This document shows positions 26,164-38,200 of a stretch of 64,000 nt of DNA, one piece after another. Under the pieces are notes generated by a model, which saw only the letters and a list, made by a program, of their open reading frames with translations, made no database searches and was not told where the DNA came from. The position numbers and the translations under genes are program-made. Within the stretch, counting starts at the first letter, position 1. Each line of letters opens with the position of its first letter. This DNA is from Marchantia polymorpha subsp. ruderalis. Its lineage: Eukaryota; Streptophyta; Marchantiopsida; Marchantiales; Marchantiaceae. Where the stretch lies: contig AP031351.1 in assembly GCA_037833965.1 (NCBI GenBank), positions 22,518,501-22,582,500 on the forward strand, given 5' to 3'.

Positions 26164-29100
26164 GACTTGATAGAGGGTAAAGCACCCAAAGTTTGCTCAG
26201 CAGCGACCAATGCAAAACCATTCACGTCCGCAGGTTCTGCCGACATAAATCTCTCTGACCTTGTCTACATCATGAATGTGTCACAAGACCAGCTCAGGTA
26301 TACAACAACAGCCTCGTTGTCGTTCTGCTGCCTTTCTCGACCTAACATTTTCACGAACAGTTCAGTGTTCAACCCAACTCAGCGACAGAGGACCGGAATG
26401 AAACAACATAACCATGAAGCACGAAACCACAATTTTGCCCGATCGATCAATTCGTCACCGAATTTCCACTTTCTACTGGAACCAAAACCAGTAGTCACCG
26501 ATCAGTCTAGAAACGGCGAAATTTTAGCACGTAGCGGACGTGATGCGCTCTCGTGCCACCACACTTTGCCATCAAGCGACCCTCTCTCCCTCTCCTCGCA
26601 ACCTGAACACCCATGACAGGCAATGGGCGCGTCACGATGAGAGTACGTCAGAAACCATTTATATTTGCCACCCAACATTCGCGGTTTTCAGCTCGTTGAC
26701 GACCAGGTGACCGAGGCACTATTCTTCTGCATTTCCTCTATGGACAGATGACATGACGAATCAACACCGCCAAGACATTGAGCTGTATGCTGTATAAATA
26801 CAGCTCAATGTATTTACATCTGTACATTAAACTAAAGGACGAACATGTGTTAAACCTCAATGTCATTAGATTGATAATGTTCCGCGCATGTTTAATCTGA
26901 ATACGAACCAACTAAATGCATGTTACTCCTCATAATGTAGCACTGCGGTGTTATGCACGAATCATGGTGTTTTGTTGCTTTTGTAATGGTAATCACAGTT
27001 TGTTTTGCGCTCCAATAACCCCTAACGTTTTGGATCTGATTGAGGTGGACATACTGTCATGATCTCAATGGAGCAAAATGTGAAATAAAGGTGAACATCG
27101 AATATTTATGTATTTATATTTATGTATGTTTTCTCTCCCTAGTTTGTTGAATGAAGTTGGCATTGATTGAATGATTCTCCAAGATTCATAGCAGATCTTT
27201 ATACGCATAGCATTTGGAAAGTATTGAGATATCTACAGTTCATAGCACTTCCAAAATATTTCTGAATGAAACGATATGTGAATGATTTCAGAGCTTTGCT
27301 AAACTAGAAGTGACATAGTATGAATATCAAAACCCTACATCCGCTTCGCAATGCTGTCGGTCGAAACCAAGTTTGAATGTCTTGCTTTCATGATTGAAGA
27401 GTGGAATCACTTGCAGATATTAGAATGTACAGATATTTTAGAATCACAAAACACACAAAATCATATGTTAAGCAATTGTTTTACAATTTTCTATATCATA
27501 ATATGTGTTTAACGTAAATCTTATCATGATCAGACTATCAAAAGACTGACTTGGATAAAATTCATGTTTTATAGATATTTGTATCAAAATTCTATGTTTG
27601 ATATGAATATTGAATAAAGATCACATGTATAAAAATATCTATGTAAAGTAATAAATATTTTATATAAAATTATATGATATGTTTGTGATTTGAGGTCAAT
27701 TCTATTTTTTTATTCTCTTTGTTTGAGTTTAAGTTAAATACATGATAGATATGTGGTGATTATTTTATCAATCCAGTACATATTTGATATGGACACATGT
27801 TGATATGTTTAAAGAACATCATATGGAAAATTTTAACAAATTATATAGTAATGGACGTTTAGTTTCTCTTTTTTGAGGTCTTTGTCTAGACAAAAAAATT
27901 TTATCAAAGAATTTTTGTATACATTTGATATTTTTCTTATAATATGAAAAATAAATATGTATTGAATAATGTATCGATTTCACAGTATGTTCATGTATAC
28001 TTAGCTCGAGTAAAACATTATAAGATTACAAGAAAAACGATGAAATTAAAAATATTTAACCAACGATTTTTAAAAAAATCTTGCAAACAATGTCTAAATG
28101 CACAAACCACCTAAATTGTAAATTCAGAAAAATGAAACGACATGGATATGAAAAGAGATGCAAATATCAACTCAATAAAAATAAGGAATAAAACCAAAGG
28201 AATTTAGAACGAGGTTCGCATTGTTTATCCGACATCATTGATTTAATCTGAATTATCAAGATCAAATGATTCACAAATAATATGAGCATCTGTAACCATT
28301 AAATTGATTGTCCTATATATAATGCTAGTAAGAGTTCATTGTAGAGCAATGTATACTCGATGTCGAAACTAAATTACTCAATAGGTGCAATGCTAATGAA
28401 AATGATAGCATTGTTCGCTTAGGATTAGTAGTATGGCTTATCACTCATCCTCACAACTAAAAAACTCAAAACTAAACTAAAATTTGCATCAATATTCCCA
28501 TAATACTCCAATGCTAATGGAACATAGAGATTATATATCCACATAGTACTAAAGTATGGTTGTTGCACTCGTTGCCGTTCATTAAAGAAAATAGATAATC
28601 AGCATGAAAAACACTTTCACGAGTAGAATTTTAAACATAGAAATAACGAAGACCAAGTCAAAGGAGGCCAAGTGGATTAAAAAAACAGGGGAAGAGCTCT
28701 TACAAAGAAAAAGAAAACGAAGGGGATACCGAGGAATATTAAGAAGATGTGAATCTTCAGGGAGGAAATCAAAGGGTAACGTATGCGAGACCGAATAAAA
28801 GCACAAATCAAATTATGCCATGTGGTTTGGAGGTTTTCACTTTTACCGGGGATGATCGCAAGAGATTAACTGTGGTAAATGGGAGCAAATAAGCGGGGAT
28901 TCATACCTTGAATGAATTGAGAGATCCTGTACAGGAAGAAAGAAGAGTTCACAACAGCAACGAAGAAGAAAGGAAGAAAACACAGAGAAGAAGAAGGAAG
29001 GACGGAAAGAAAGAACGAAGAAATGTGTCGTAGGGTTTATGAACTCATGATCTCGCTTCCCTGACCAGGCATACAATGGCTCAGTGTTTCCTGCGCATCT

Positions 29101-29218
29101 CCTTCTCGTGCACACGTTCGTCCGTTTCCCGCGACGCCCTCCCTCCCGCCGGTGCTCACGTGTAGCCAATCTCCGCTGTTTTCAAATACAGTTTGGGCAT
29201 TCATTGTTGAGTCGGTTT
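26164..29218. other. Divergent intergenic region between INTS9 and CSTF77
   Basis: About 3 kb separate the two start codons. 26.2-26.8 kb has gene-like composition and likely holds the INTS9 leader and promoter. 26.9-28.6 kb is AT-rich with no coding signal. 28.9-29.04 kb is strongly purine-rich on the plus strand (GAAGAA and GGAAG runs) and likely lies in the CSTF77 leader or promoter. Confidence 0.5.
26775..26811. promoter_or_regulatory. Perfect 14-bp inverted repeat with TATAAATA in the centre
   Basis: ACATTGAGCTGTAT (26,775-26,788) and its exact reverse complement (26,798-26,811) are separated by nine bases. A TATAAATA string spans the loop and the second arm. It lies about 610 bp upstream of the INTS9 start codon. 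A regulatory role is inference; it could equally be a small transposon footprint. Confidence 0.5.
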
Positions 29219-32200
29219 ATGAGTTTTTCTATGAGCTCTACTACCACAGCCACATCCCCTGAGCAGGAAGGTGCTACTCTCAATGAACAGGTGAGGGTTT
29301 TTCGTCCTTCGACGGTCACATTCTTGGTTTTCCGATTTTCTTGTTTCCGAGTTGTTATCCATTCAGAGCTTATCAAGAAGGTTCGGAGATGAGGGTATGA
29401 AAAGGGCGATGTCACGAAGTTCAATCCTTGTCTCTGTGCAGGCGAGGGAGCGAATCAGCGTGCAACGTTACGATGTCGAGGCTTGGACCTCCATCGCCAA
29501 TGAGGCACAAGTAAGGGTTTAAGATTTTTCTCATGTATCGACGATTTGCCGACATTTTTGTTTCTGCCTTGTGTAGAACCTCTACTTCTCTGCATTTCAA
29601 TGGAAACGGCCATAAGCGCAAAATCTTTGATTGGAAATAATTAGGGACCAACACTTGAAAATCTCATCGTTATGGTTTCATCCGTCAAGAGAAGTGGGAT
29701 TTTTTCTCTTTCAATGCACTGCATCGTAAACTCTTTCTTGGTGTAAATGTTGGCATATTTTGTGAACTCTTTAACCAGCGGACTCACAATTTTTTGATCT
29801 AGTATCTCACACAAGTCTGCTTTTCTGAGACTTTTATAAGACATGCACGTACGTGGTTCTATGGTGGATGATTATTATTTTACGGAAACTATGAATAGGC
29901 ATTCAACATTTAGAAGCCACAGTTTTACGACTGCTCCTTACGAACAGTCTACTTACCCTGTTCTTTTCATACAAACTGAAATTTTATGGGAAGGACTTGG
30001 TCCATTCACTGGCCAATCTCCAGCAGCCTTTTTCAGTTGAAATTTACAGAGAATAAAAATAATATACAGAAAGGACTCAAGCTCATGACAATCATAATTG
30101 AGAAACCTCAGAAATCACTGACTGTTTTCCTACTCCGATGTTTGGTCTTCTAGGTCTCTTTGGAAACACCTTGCCTTATTACACGTTTTCTCATGTAAAT
30201 ATTGTTTTTAGTCATCTTTATCTGATTGGTTAAATATTCTTTATCTTCTTCCTGGGTACGTGACAGTCTCGGCCAATCAACGAGGCAGCACCACTCTATG
30301 AGCAACTTTTGGCAACATTTCCTACTGCTGTAAGTTTTTTTTTGTACGATGATTAGCTTACATGGCTTTTTTTCCAAAAAAGACAGCTTGTTATTGTTTT
30401 GCAGACATGCAGATATTTGAAGAATTGCATTTATGGATAAAATACTTATGCAGATGTTAAAATGAACTCTGGCTAGAGGACAGTAACAATCGTCCATGAA
30501 TGCAGGCAAGGTTCTGGAAAATGTATGTGGAGGCTCAAATGGCTGCCAACAACGATGATGCGGTGAAGCAAATTTTCAGCCGCTGTTTGCTGAACTGTCT
30601 CAATGTGGACCTTTGGTCAGCATAATTTCTCTCACGCAGCAATTTAAACAAATTCTTTGCATGAGAACTTTGTTGTAATTTGCTGAAGTTTTAGGAAGTG
30701 TCAATGTTTATTGTGACGTCTACACCAAAAACTCACAGCTCTTGGACCTATTTAATAAAATGGAGGGCACAGGAGGTGCTATATCCGATTCATGCGTAAG
30801 GTGAACGACAACAGGGGAAACGAAGGACGAGAAGAAATGAAAAAAGCCTACGATTTCATGCTGAACCATTTAGGTGTGTGCATCCGTTTTATCCTACGAA
30901 TAGCCTTGATTGCAGTATTTTTGTCAGCCTAAATTCTCTGTCTTGATAAGTTGCTTTTTACGGCTATTATATAAGCAGAATCAGACTTGCCTCTCTAAAT
31001 CCAGGTGGCACTATCTTTGTAAGTGAATTATGTGTCATTTTTTTTTGGGTACCCACTTGATCTAGAGTTTTCTTGTCTTTGTCTTATGGTTATAAGGTTA
31101 ATAAAATCTGTCTGAAACCTTGGTGAAAGCGGGAATGTTAAAGTTTAAAAAAACTTCGCTGCGTGCCAGTCCAGTCGTTCAAGCTCTTCACAAGCCAAAG
31201 CTCGTAGAGCCCTTTGCTCTCTTAATGAAAAATTTCCTGGTATTTGACACCTAGAAACGTATACAAAAGCATGTAAAATAAAAGTAATTTAAATCGTGTT
31301 TTATGTTAAATTTTTTTTTATACAAATTAAAAGGTGACTTTTTTAAACAGAGTGTTATATATGTCTATTGAGCTTAGGGTTTTGAAAATTCCACTGTTTT
31401 TATAAGCCAATGTGTCCCCATACCTACTTATTCCAACAACTTGTATTAAGGGGAATTCTTTTTCATGTAGTTCAATTTTCCTGTCAACTATGTCTGAGCT
31501 TACAAGTGTTGAAGGAGTATTTTCTTTTTCGAAACTCAGAGTGCTGTTATTCTGTTTTCATTATGTCCTCTGAACCACTGCTTCGGAACTTATGAATTTG
31601 ATTTTGAGGCACGGGACATTTCTGACTCACACATGGAGCGGCTTCAGAGAAAGAAATATTGTGTGGTCTTAGTGCAATTTTTCAATGCCATGCTCTGCAG
31701 TGTAGTGGATGGAGAGCTTATCGGCCTTTATCAAAATACAAGAATCTCGACAAAGACGTCCTTGATATGCTTTGTTCTCCTGTTTCTCAACCAATAAATA
31801 CGACATGTCCACGTATCACAACTGAATGCTGTATGCTATTCAGCGCTCTCATGTTTGAATACAAATGGCCTTTACCTGCAAGATTTCGATGTCAGGGTCT
31901 GTATATTCTTTTACTGATGTATGTTGTCGCTTCACAAGAGTAGTAATAAACAGGACAAGTTCAATATTCACAACATGTGAAGTTTTATAAATTCACATGT
32001 TATTCTTGTTTTGTTATTTCCTGTATATCATGCCTTGTTTCGGGCGTGTTTTTTTTTTAATATTGACGTTTTCCCTGCGTCGGTTATGCATTAGATATAG
32101 CCCCTATGTTGTTACCTCCATGTCTGTGTTCTTCGGCCCAACTGAGTGTTGAGCCCATGTGGTTGATCACATCTTATTTCAAATGCTCCATTCCACTTAA

Positions 32201-35200
32201 GCGTTTCATATACAGATGATTTATCATTACCAGATGAATCAATTTTACAGTCGATCATGTCAGAAGATCACTTCCAGCTTAACTTTCTTCCAGACCTCAG
32301 ATCCTACTCAAGTGTGTACCTTACTGCCACTGATAGAGTGTTTGTGTAACAGGTGTGGACATAGCAGCTGGACCTGTTTGGATGGAATTTATTTCATTTC
32401 TAAAAGCCGCTCCGGTACGAAATTTTCTTGCTTGTTCTGCTTCATCTGAGTTGATTGAATCTTGACTTCTCTTTTAAATTTAGGTGATTACATTATTTCC
32501 TTCCGTGTCAACATGGAAGTACAAAGTGGAACCACAATCTCCTTGTTATTTTCCGTTGTTTTCTTCATTTTATCAGTGGGCAAACACGTCGATAATGGTA
32601 GGGAAGTCGATTGGATTCCGTTATATCGATGTCGCCTTGAATGTTGAAGAATCTTTCGTCGGAGTGTAAGCTTTGACCGTTAAAATATCAAGTTGTAAAC
32701 ATTATAGAAAAAACTGGTTAACATTTTGTATGAATATGAGGATCTAATTATATGGATTGTTGCCAGGCATTGACCCCCCAAGAAGAGTCTCAGAGGATGA
32801 CATCAATTCGAAAGGCCTATCAAAGAGCAGTGCTCACTCCGATACACTTAGTTGAACAGCTGTGGAAGGACTATGAAAGTTTTGAAAACTCTGTGAGCAG
32901 GGCACTGGTAGAATGTCCTTACCTTCTTGTGAGATTCATGTTTTCACGTGTTTAGCTGAGGTATCGTTTTGCCTCCTCATGAGTCTCTTGAACTGAGCTC
33001 GCAAAGTCACGTCTAAGATCATTTGTACTTGAGCTGCAGGCAAAAGGTCTGTTGGCAGAATACCAGCCAAAACATTTCAGTGCTAGGGCTGTCTACAGGG
33101 AACGGAAAAAGCACTGTGAACGTATCGATCATAGTATTCTAGCAGCACCACCTACTGGGTCGATCAAGGTCAGTACACTTTTCTGCTAGCTGTTGCTTAA
33201 CTCGCATAAGTCATTACTAACTTTTGCAGATTTCATCTAATCTGATTTTGTGAATCAATTTCAGGAGGAGCAACAGTGTGTAGTCTGGAAAGCACTTCTG
33301 AATTTTGAGAAGTAAGTTTGTCAACCTTTGAGTGTTGTTTCGAACTTCGCACTTCGGAATAACATGGGATGGCTTTAGTTTTTGAATCGCTGTGGGAAGA
33401 GCGCGTCAACAACCTGCTTGTTTTTTCGGGTCTAATATCATTCACCAGGATCCTACATGATACTGTCATCGTCTTCTAGGCTTGCTTCTTGCGTCCTCAC
33501 ATTTCCGGTGAATTCGTCATCTTATGTGTGTGCCTCTGTAGCTAAGTGTTGGTAGTTAGTTTTGTTTTGAAGTGAATGCCTTACAGAAGTCACTGTGTTA
33601 GTTCTTGAGTTGATACCCCGCTTGAGGAGAATTGTACAAAAATATAAGTCGTGGGTGTTGAACCGCCAATCAAAATCGTTCGGTTGAATATCTGCATCTT
33701 ATTACGTCATTGATTTTCCTCTCTTAATGGCTATTTTTAACTCTCCATACTGTCGCAATAATTAGAGGGAACCCACAAAGACTGGATCCTGGAGCTTTAT
33801 CGAAGCGTGTTGCATTCACTTATGAACAGGTGAGTGGCTCATTGTGAACACCTGATACTTTTTGAATTAAGAAAGTAGTGGTAAGTAAGAGGAACGTGAA
33901 TTGCTTAGAGTTACGAAATGTGCCTTTGAAAGCAGTTTCCACACTCTTTGTTGATTTACGTACGAGGATGACATATTGTACATCCTTTGAGTTGTCAACC
34001 TGCAAAGAGTCAATTGTAAACTGTGGACTTGATGTTCCTCTGTCTTACTCAAAATTCATCCTTTGTGATGTAGATTCACCATCTATCTCGAAGTAGTTGT
34101 TCCCTGATCATTCAAGTTCTTGCGTTTTGGTATTTTTTTTTTTATGTCACAACGTTACTTATTCTATCAATTGTTGCACACTTGTAGTGCCTTATGTACT
34201 TGTATCATTATCCAGACATTTGGTATGACTATGCCACTTGGCATGCCGAAAACAATGCCTTTGATGCAGCGGTAGCAATCTTCGGACGAGCCCTGAAAGC
34301 TTTACCAGGTTTGCTTTCCTTCTCGTTACCTTGAATGGTCTATGATCCTGCTTTTAATTAGGTGTGGATACGCTGATATGTTTGTAGTTCCCTTGCTCTT
34401 GGATATGTACGAATAGGTCATCGCTTCCAGCAAATGGAGATACGTGAAACATGATTTTCATTCTGCAAAACCTTATGCTGCGGATACACTATATCTATCC
34501 TTGGCAATCGACGCAGAAACTCTTGAACTGAGTGTATAGGTGTATTCTTTTTGCTGGAGATGTGCTCTGGTTATGATCACTCGCTCAAGTCTCTTGAGCA
34601 TTTGTTGGTTAACGTTTCCTACATTAGTCTCTAATAGTACACGGTTTGTTCTTTTTTCGTACCTGTCTATCCCTCTTGTGAGTAATTCTTTAACTTGTTC
34701 CACAGATACCTCTGTCCTTCATTATGCTTATGCTGAATTTGAGGAATCTCGTGGTAGCATTGAGGTATGTTCTCTTGTCAAGACTCATATTGTCTTTAGC
34801 TGGTCTTGACTTTTGTACATTCTATTGATGTATCGAATCACAATGAGAGCCGCTTCGTATTTGGCAAAAAGGAACGATTGGTGCCGTTGGTCTCTGGAGA
34901 ATTTGTGTTTGATCTCTTCAGTTGTATTGCTCAAATTCCCTTACGTAGAATGTATACTTGTCGTTGAGCATAGTTGGAGCTAAATATACTGTTGGTTTAG
35001 TCATCACCTTTTTAATTCTTCTATTTTCGGATGTCTCTACATTTGGTATAGACAGTTTATACAACTGAAAATGCTTTACATACTGGTTGAACAGCCTGTA
35101 TATTTATGCTTATCTGGAAATATACGCCCTTCAGAGGTTATCCTCTGGTTAAGTGGGCGACATCGTTACTGAGTTTCAGCTTTTGTGTTTTGCAGGAGGC

Positions 35201-38200
35201 GAAAAAAGTTTACGAGACGCTGTTGCGAAACGACACCACTGCGAACGCACTAGCCTACATTCAGGTATGCTGTGCTGTTGAGTTAACGTTTTTCCGAAAT
35301 GGAGAATCTGGCTTTTCTCTAGAGAAGTTTTTTCTTCCTTCGAGTTGTATGTGGTAATTCAGTAGTCGGAGAACTTTGACACTTGATTTCCTTTTGAGAA
35401 GATTTGCTATGCTAAGAGTCCTATGGATATTACTGAAATCAAGTCTAGACGATGTTTCTGATCCGCGTCTCCTTATGCAGTACATGCGGTTTGTGAGAAG
35501 GACAGAAGGTGTAGAGGCAGCTCGTAAGATTTTCCTTGAAGCCCGTAAATCACCGGGCTGTACATATCATGTCTATGTGGCTTCTGCTACTATGGAGCTG
35601 TGCGTAGATAAGGATCCAAAGGTAACAACCTGAAGTTTGAAGCAAATGAAAGTTCATTCAATCGATTCGATGTTATTCATAATTCAATCAGATATTTGAA
35701 ATTTTCGCTAGATTTCTGCTAGATTTTGGTAATTATCTACGCTTTGCATTCACGAGTGAGTACATAGTGTGTCGACGCTATCCTCTCAAAGTGAAATGGC
35801 TGTGACACAAAGCCACCTGGCCTTCTGTAGCCATGGTGGACTCAGCGTGACGTTGGTTTAGCAAGAGATATTTGAGATCTTAAGGTTCGAGGGATGGAAA
35901 TAACGCTGAGTCATATGTAAAAAGATTTCCATCTTTTCATCGCCATCCCAGCTAATCTGAAACGAAATACACTAGGTCAAACTAGAAGCGTCTCCTTTCG
36001 GTTTTGGTGCATCTTCCAGGTTTCCAAGATCAGGATTTGATCAGAGGTTTCGTTTGCTCTCCTTGGGATCCTAATGTTTATCTGTGGTGTTCATAGTAGA
36101 GAGAGCTATCTCAGTTAGTCTCGACGTGCAAGATACGTATTAGTGTTATTATCTTCGTATATTAGGCTGCTTGGTGTGATGAGATTCAGTCTTTTAAGAC
36201 ATCTAGTACTCTTACTGAAATGCAACAGATGCAACAGAAGTCTCAAACTCTACTGTTCGCAATGTGCTTGCAGGTGGCTCGAAATATTTTTGAACTGGGT
36301 CTGAAGAAGTACAGTCATGAGCCAGCATATGTTTTAGAGTGAGTTAGCGAAACGATATGATGTTTATCTAGACAGCTCAAATTCCTTTCCTTCTCTTGCG
36401 TGGAAATTATTGGCCACTTCCTTTCATTTTTTATTGTGCCTCAAGGCATGTTTTGGCAATCTAATTTGAGAAAGAAAAAGTATGGTGGTCATCATTTCAT
36501 GCTGATTGAAAGAAGTACAATTATCCTGCTAATTCTGTTCTTTCTACGAACAGAAATCAGTTCAGTTCCACGAAGCTCATGGGGTTTGTAGGCAGTCTTA
36601 AAATTCAGATTGATAGTGCAATACACTTGAATGTCTGCCCGTTTACTACACTTTTGTTGTAAGGGCGAGAGAGCAATCGGGGGTCTATTGTTCTGTTATG
36701 CACTTCATCATAACAAATCTTTTTACTTGAATAATTTGCTTAGAAGTCAACTTTCACTTATTTTAGTTAGAATAGTAGACTTGAAATGTGTTTGTTCTGT
36801 ACTGCAACAATTTATATAGACTTCCTACATTCGATTGCACAATTTTTTGACAACGCTCCATTGGTGACAGGTACGCTGACTTTTTGTGTCGAATGAATGA
36901 TGACCGGAATGTGCGGGTCTTGTTTGAGCGTGCGTTGAAAGTCCTCCCACCGGATGAATCAGTTGAGGTAATGTTTCATCCTGAGTTATTTTCCAAGGGT
37001 TCTGACGTTTTCCTCCTACCGTGAGCTGTTGGAAAAGATGCCTATGCGCCTTGACACACTGGTGATGCAACCGGGTTGCGTGATGGCAAAGCGGCGCTTG
37101 CGATTTAGGTGTTGGGCATGGTCATTAGCCATCATTGCGTGACGGCCTACACACTGCACATTATCTACTTTTGTTTCTCAATCTGACTGTCTTTTTCTTT
37201 ATGTATGCCTCTGCTGGTTGTTCGTCGTACATCCTTGCACTTCTTTTATCAGTGGACTGTGGGTTTAGGACCTGGGTGGCCTGTTGCTTCCCAGGTCATG
37301 AACCTGTGTGGTTGATCAACTTCAATGTAATGTATCAAAGTTTTAATGATATGATACATTTTTATGCGAGATGGCCACATGTGCTCAAGTACATGACCAT
37401 CTAACATCATCTTGCGTTCTTTACGCATCTGAGGAGTCAAATGTATAGTTGGAGATACCAGAGTCCATGTTATGGATGAAACTTTTGCTAGAGTGAGGTG
37501 GTTTTGGTAATCTAATGTTTATTCAAGCGTGTTTTACGAGCTTGTGACGACGATTTATCATTTTATGTTACCAATCAGTAGTAAGAGCAATAATTCATAT
37601 CTCCTCACAATTTTTGGTGGGGCGAATCAAACCTTCTCCTTCTTGAAGTGCACTGTCACAGTTCAAGACATGGCGCCTTATATTCTTTTTCCACATCGAG
37701 TGTATTTTGTGCCGTTGAGCGCTTGTCTCTTGAATATGGACGTTGATGTCTTGTTTGCCTTGAATTTATGTTGGTCAACTGCTTATCTTCTAGTCTTGCC
37801 TAGTTGCCAACCTCAGCCTTGCTTTGTTCTTTCTTACTTTGTCGCCGTCAAATCGAAGACAATTTTCTTTAGACTATCTTCTATTCTCCTTCGTAAGTAG
37901 TAGTGTGGCTTCAAAGACATCAATTTGTTTGACTGTTGATTGCAATCTGGTATAATCTGGAGTATGATCATAATGTGGCCACGATTTTCATCTCAAGCAC
38001 GTGAGATTTGGACAAGGTGCAGCTGAGTCATGGACACAAAAATTGTTTTAATTTTACAGTAGCAGAATCAAGACAAGACCAATGAAGATGAGCAATAAAT
38101 TCTCAAGGCTATTGTATATGAAATAGTTAATCAGTTCCCATGGTGTTCCTTTGCCTTGAAAATGTTGCTGATTTAGGCATATCATCTATGTTTCTCAGGT

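Noticed and set aside
29084..29392. Longer open frame extending upstream of the CSTF77 start
   Set aside because: It opens only at GTG and the added residues resemble no CstF77. ATG 29,219 is the first in-frame ATG.
37529..37900. Hydrophobic open frame inside CSTF77 intron 16
   Set aside because: It lies within a well-supported intron and matches no family; T-rich intron sequence readily gives hydrophobic frames.
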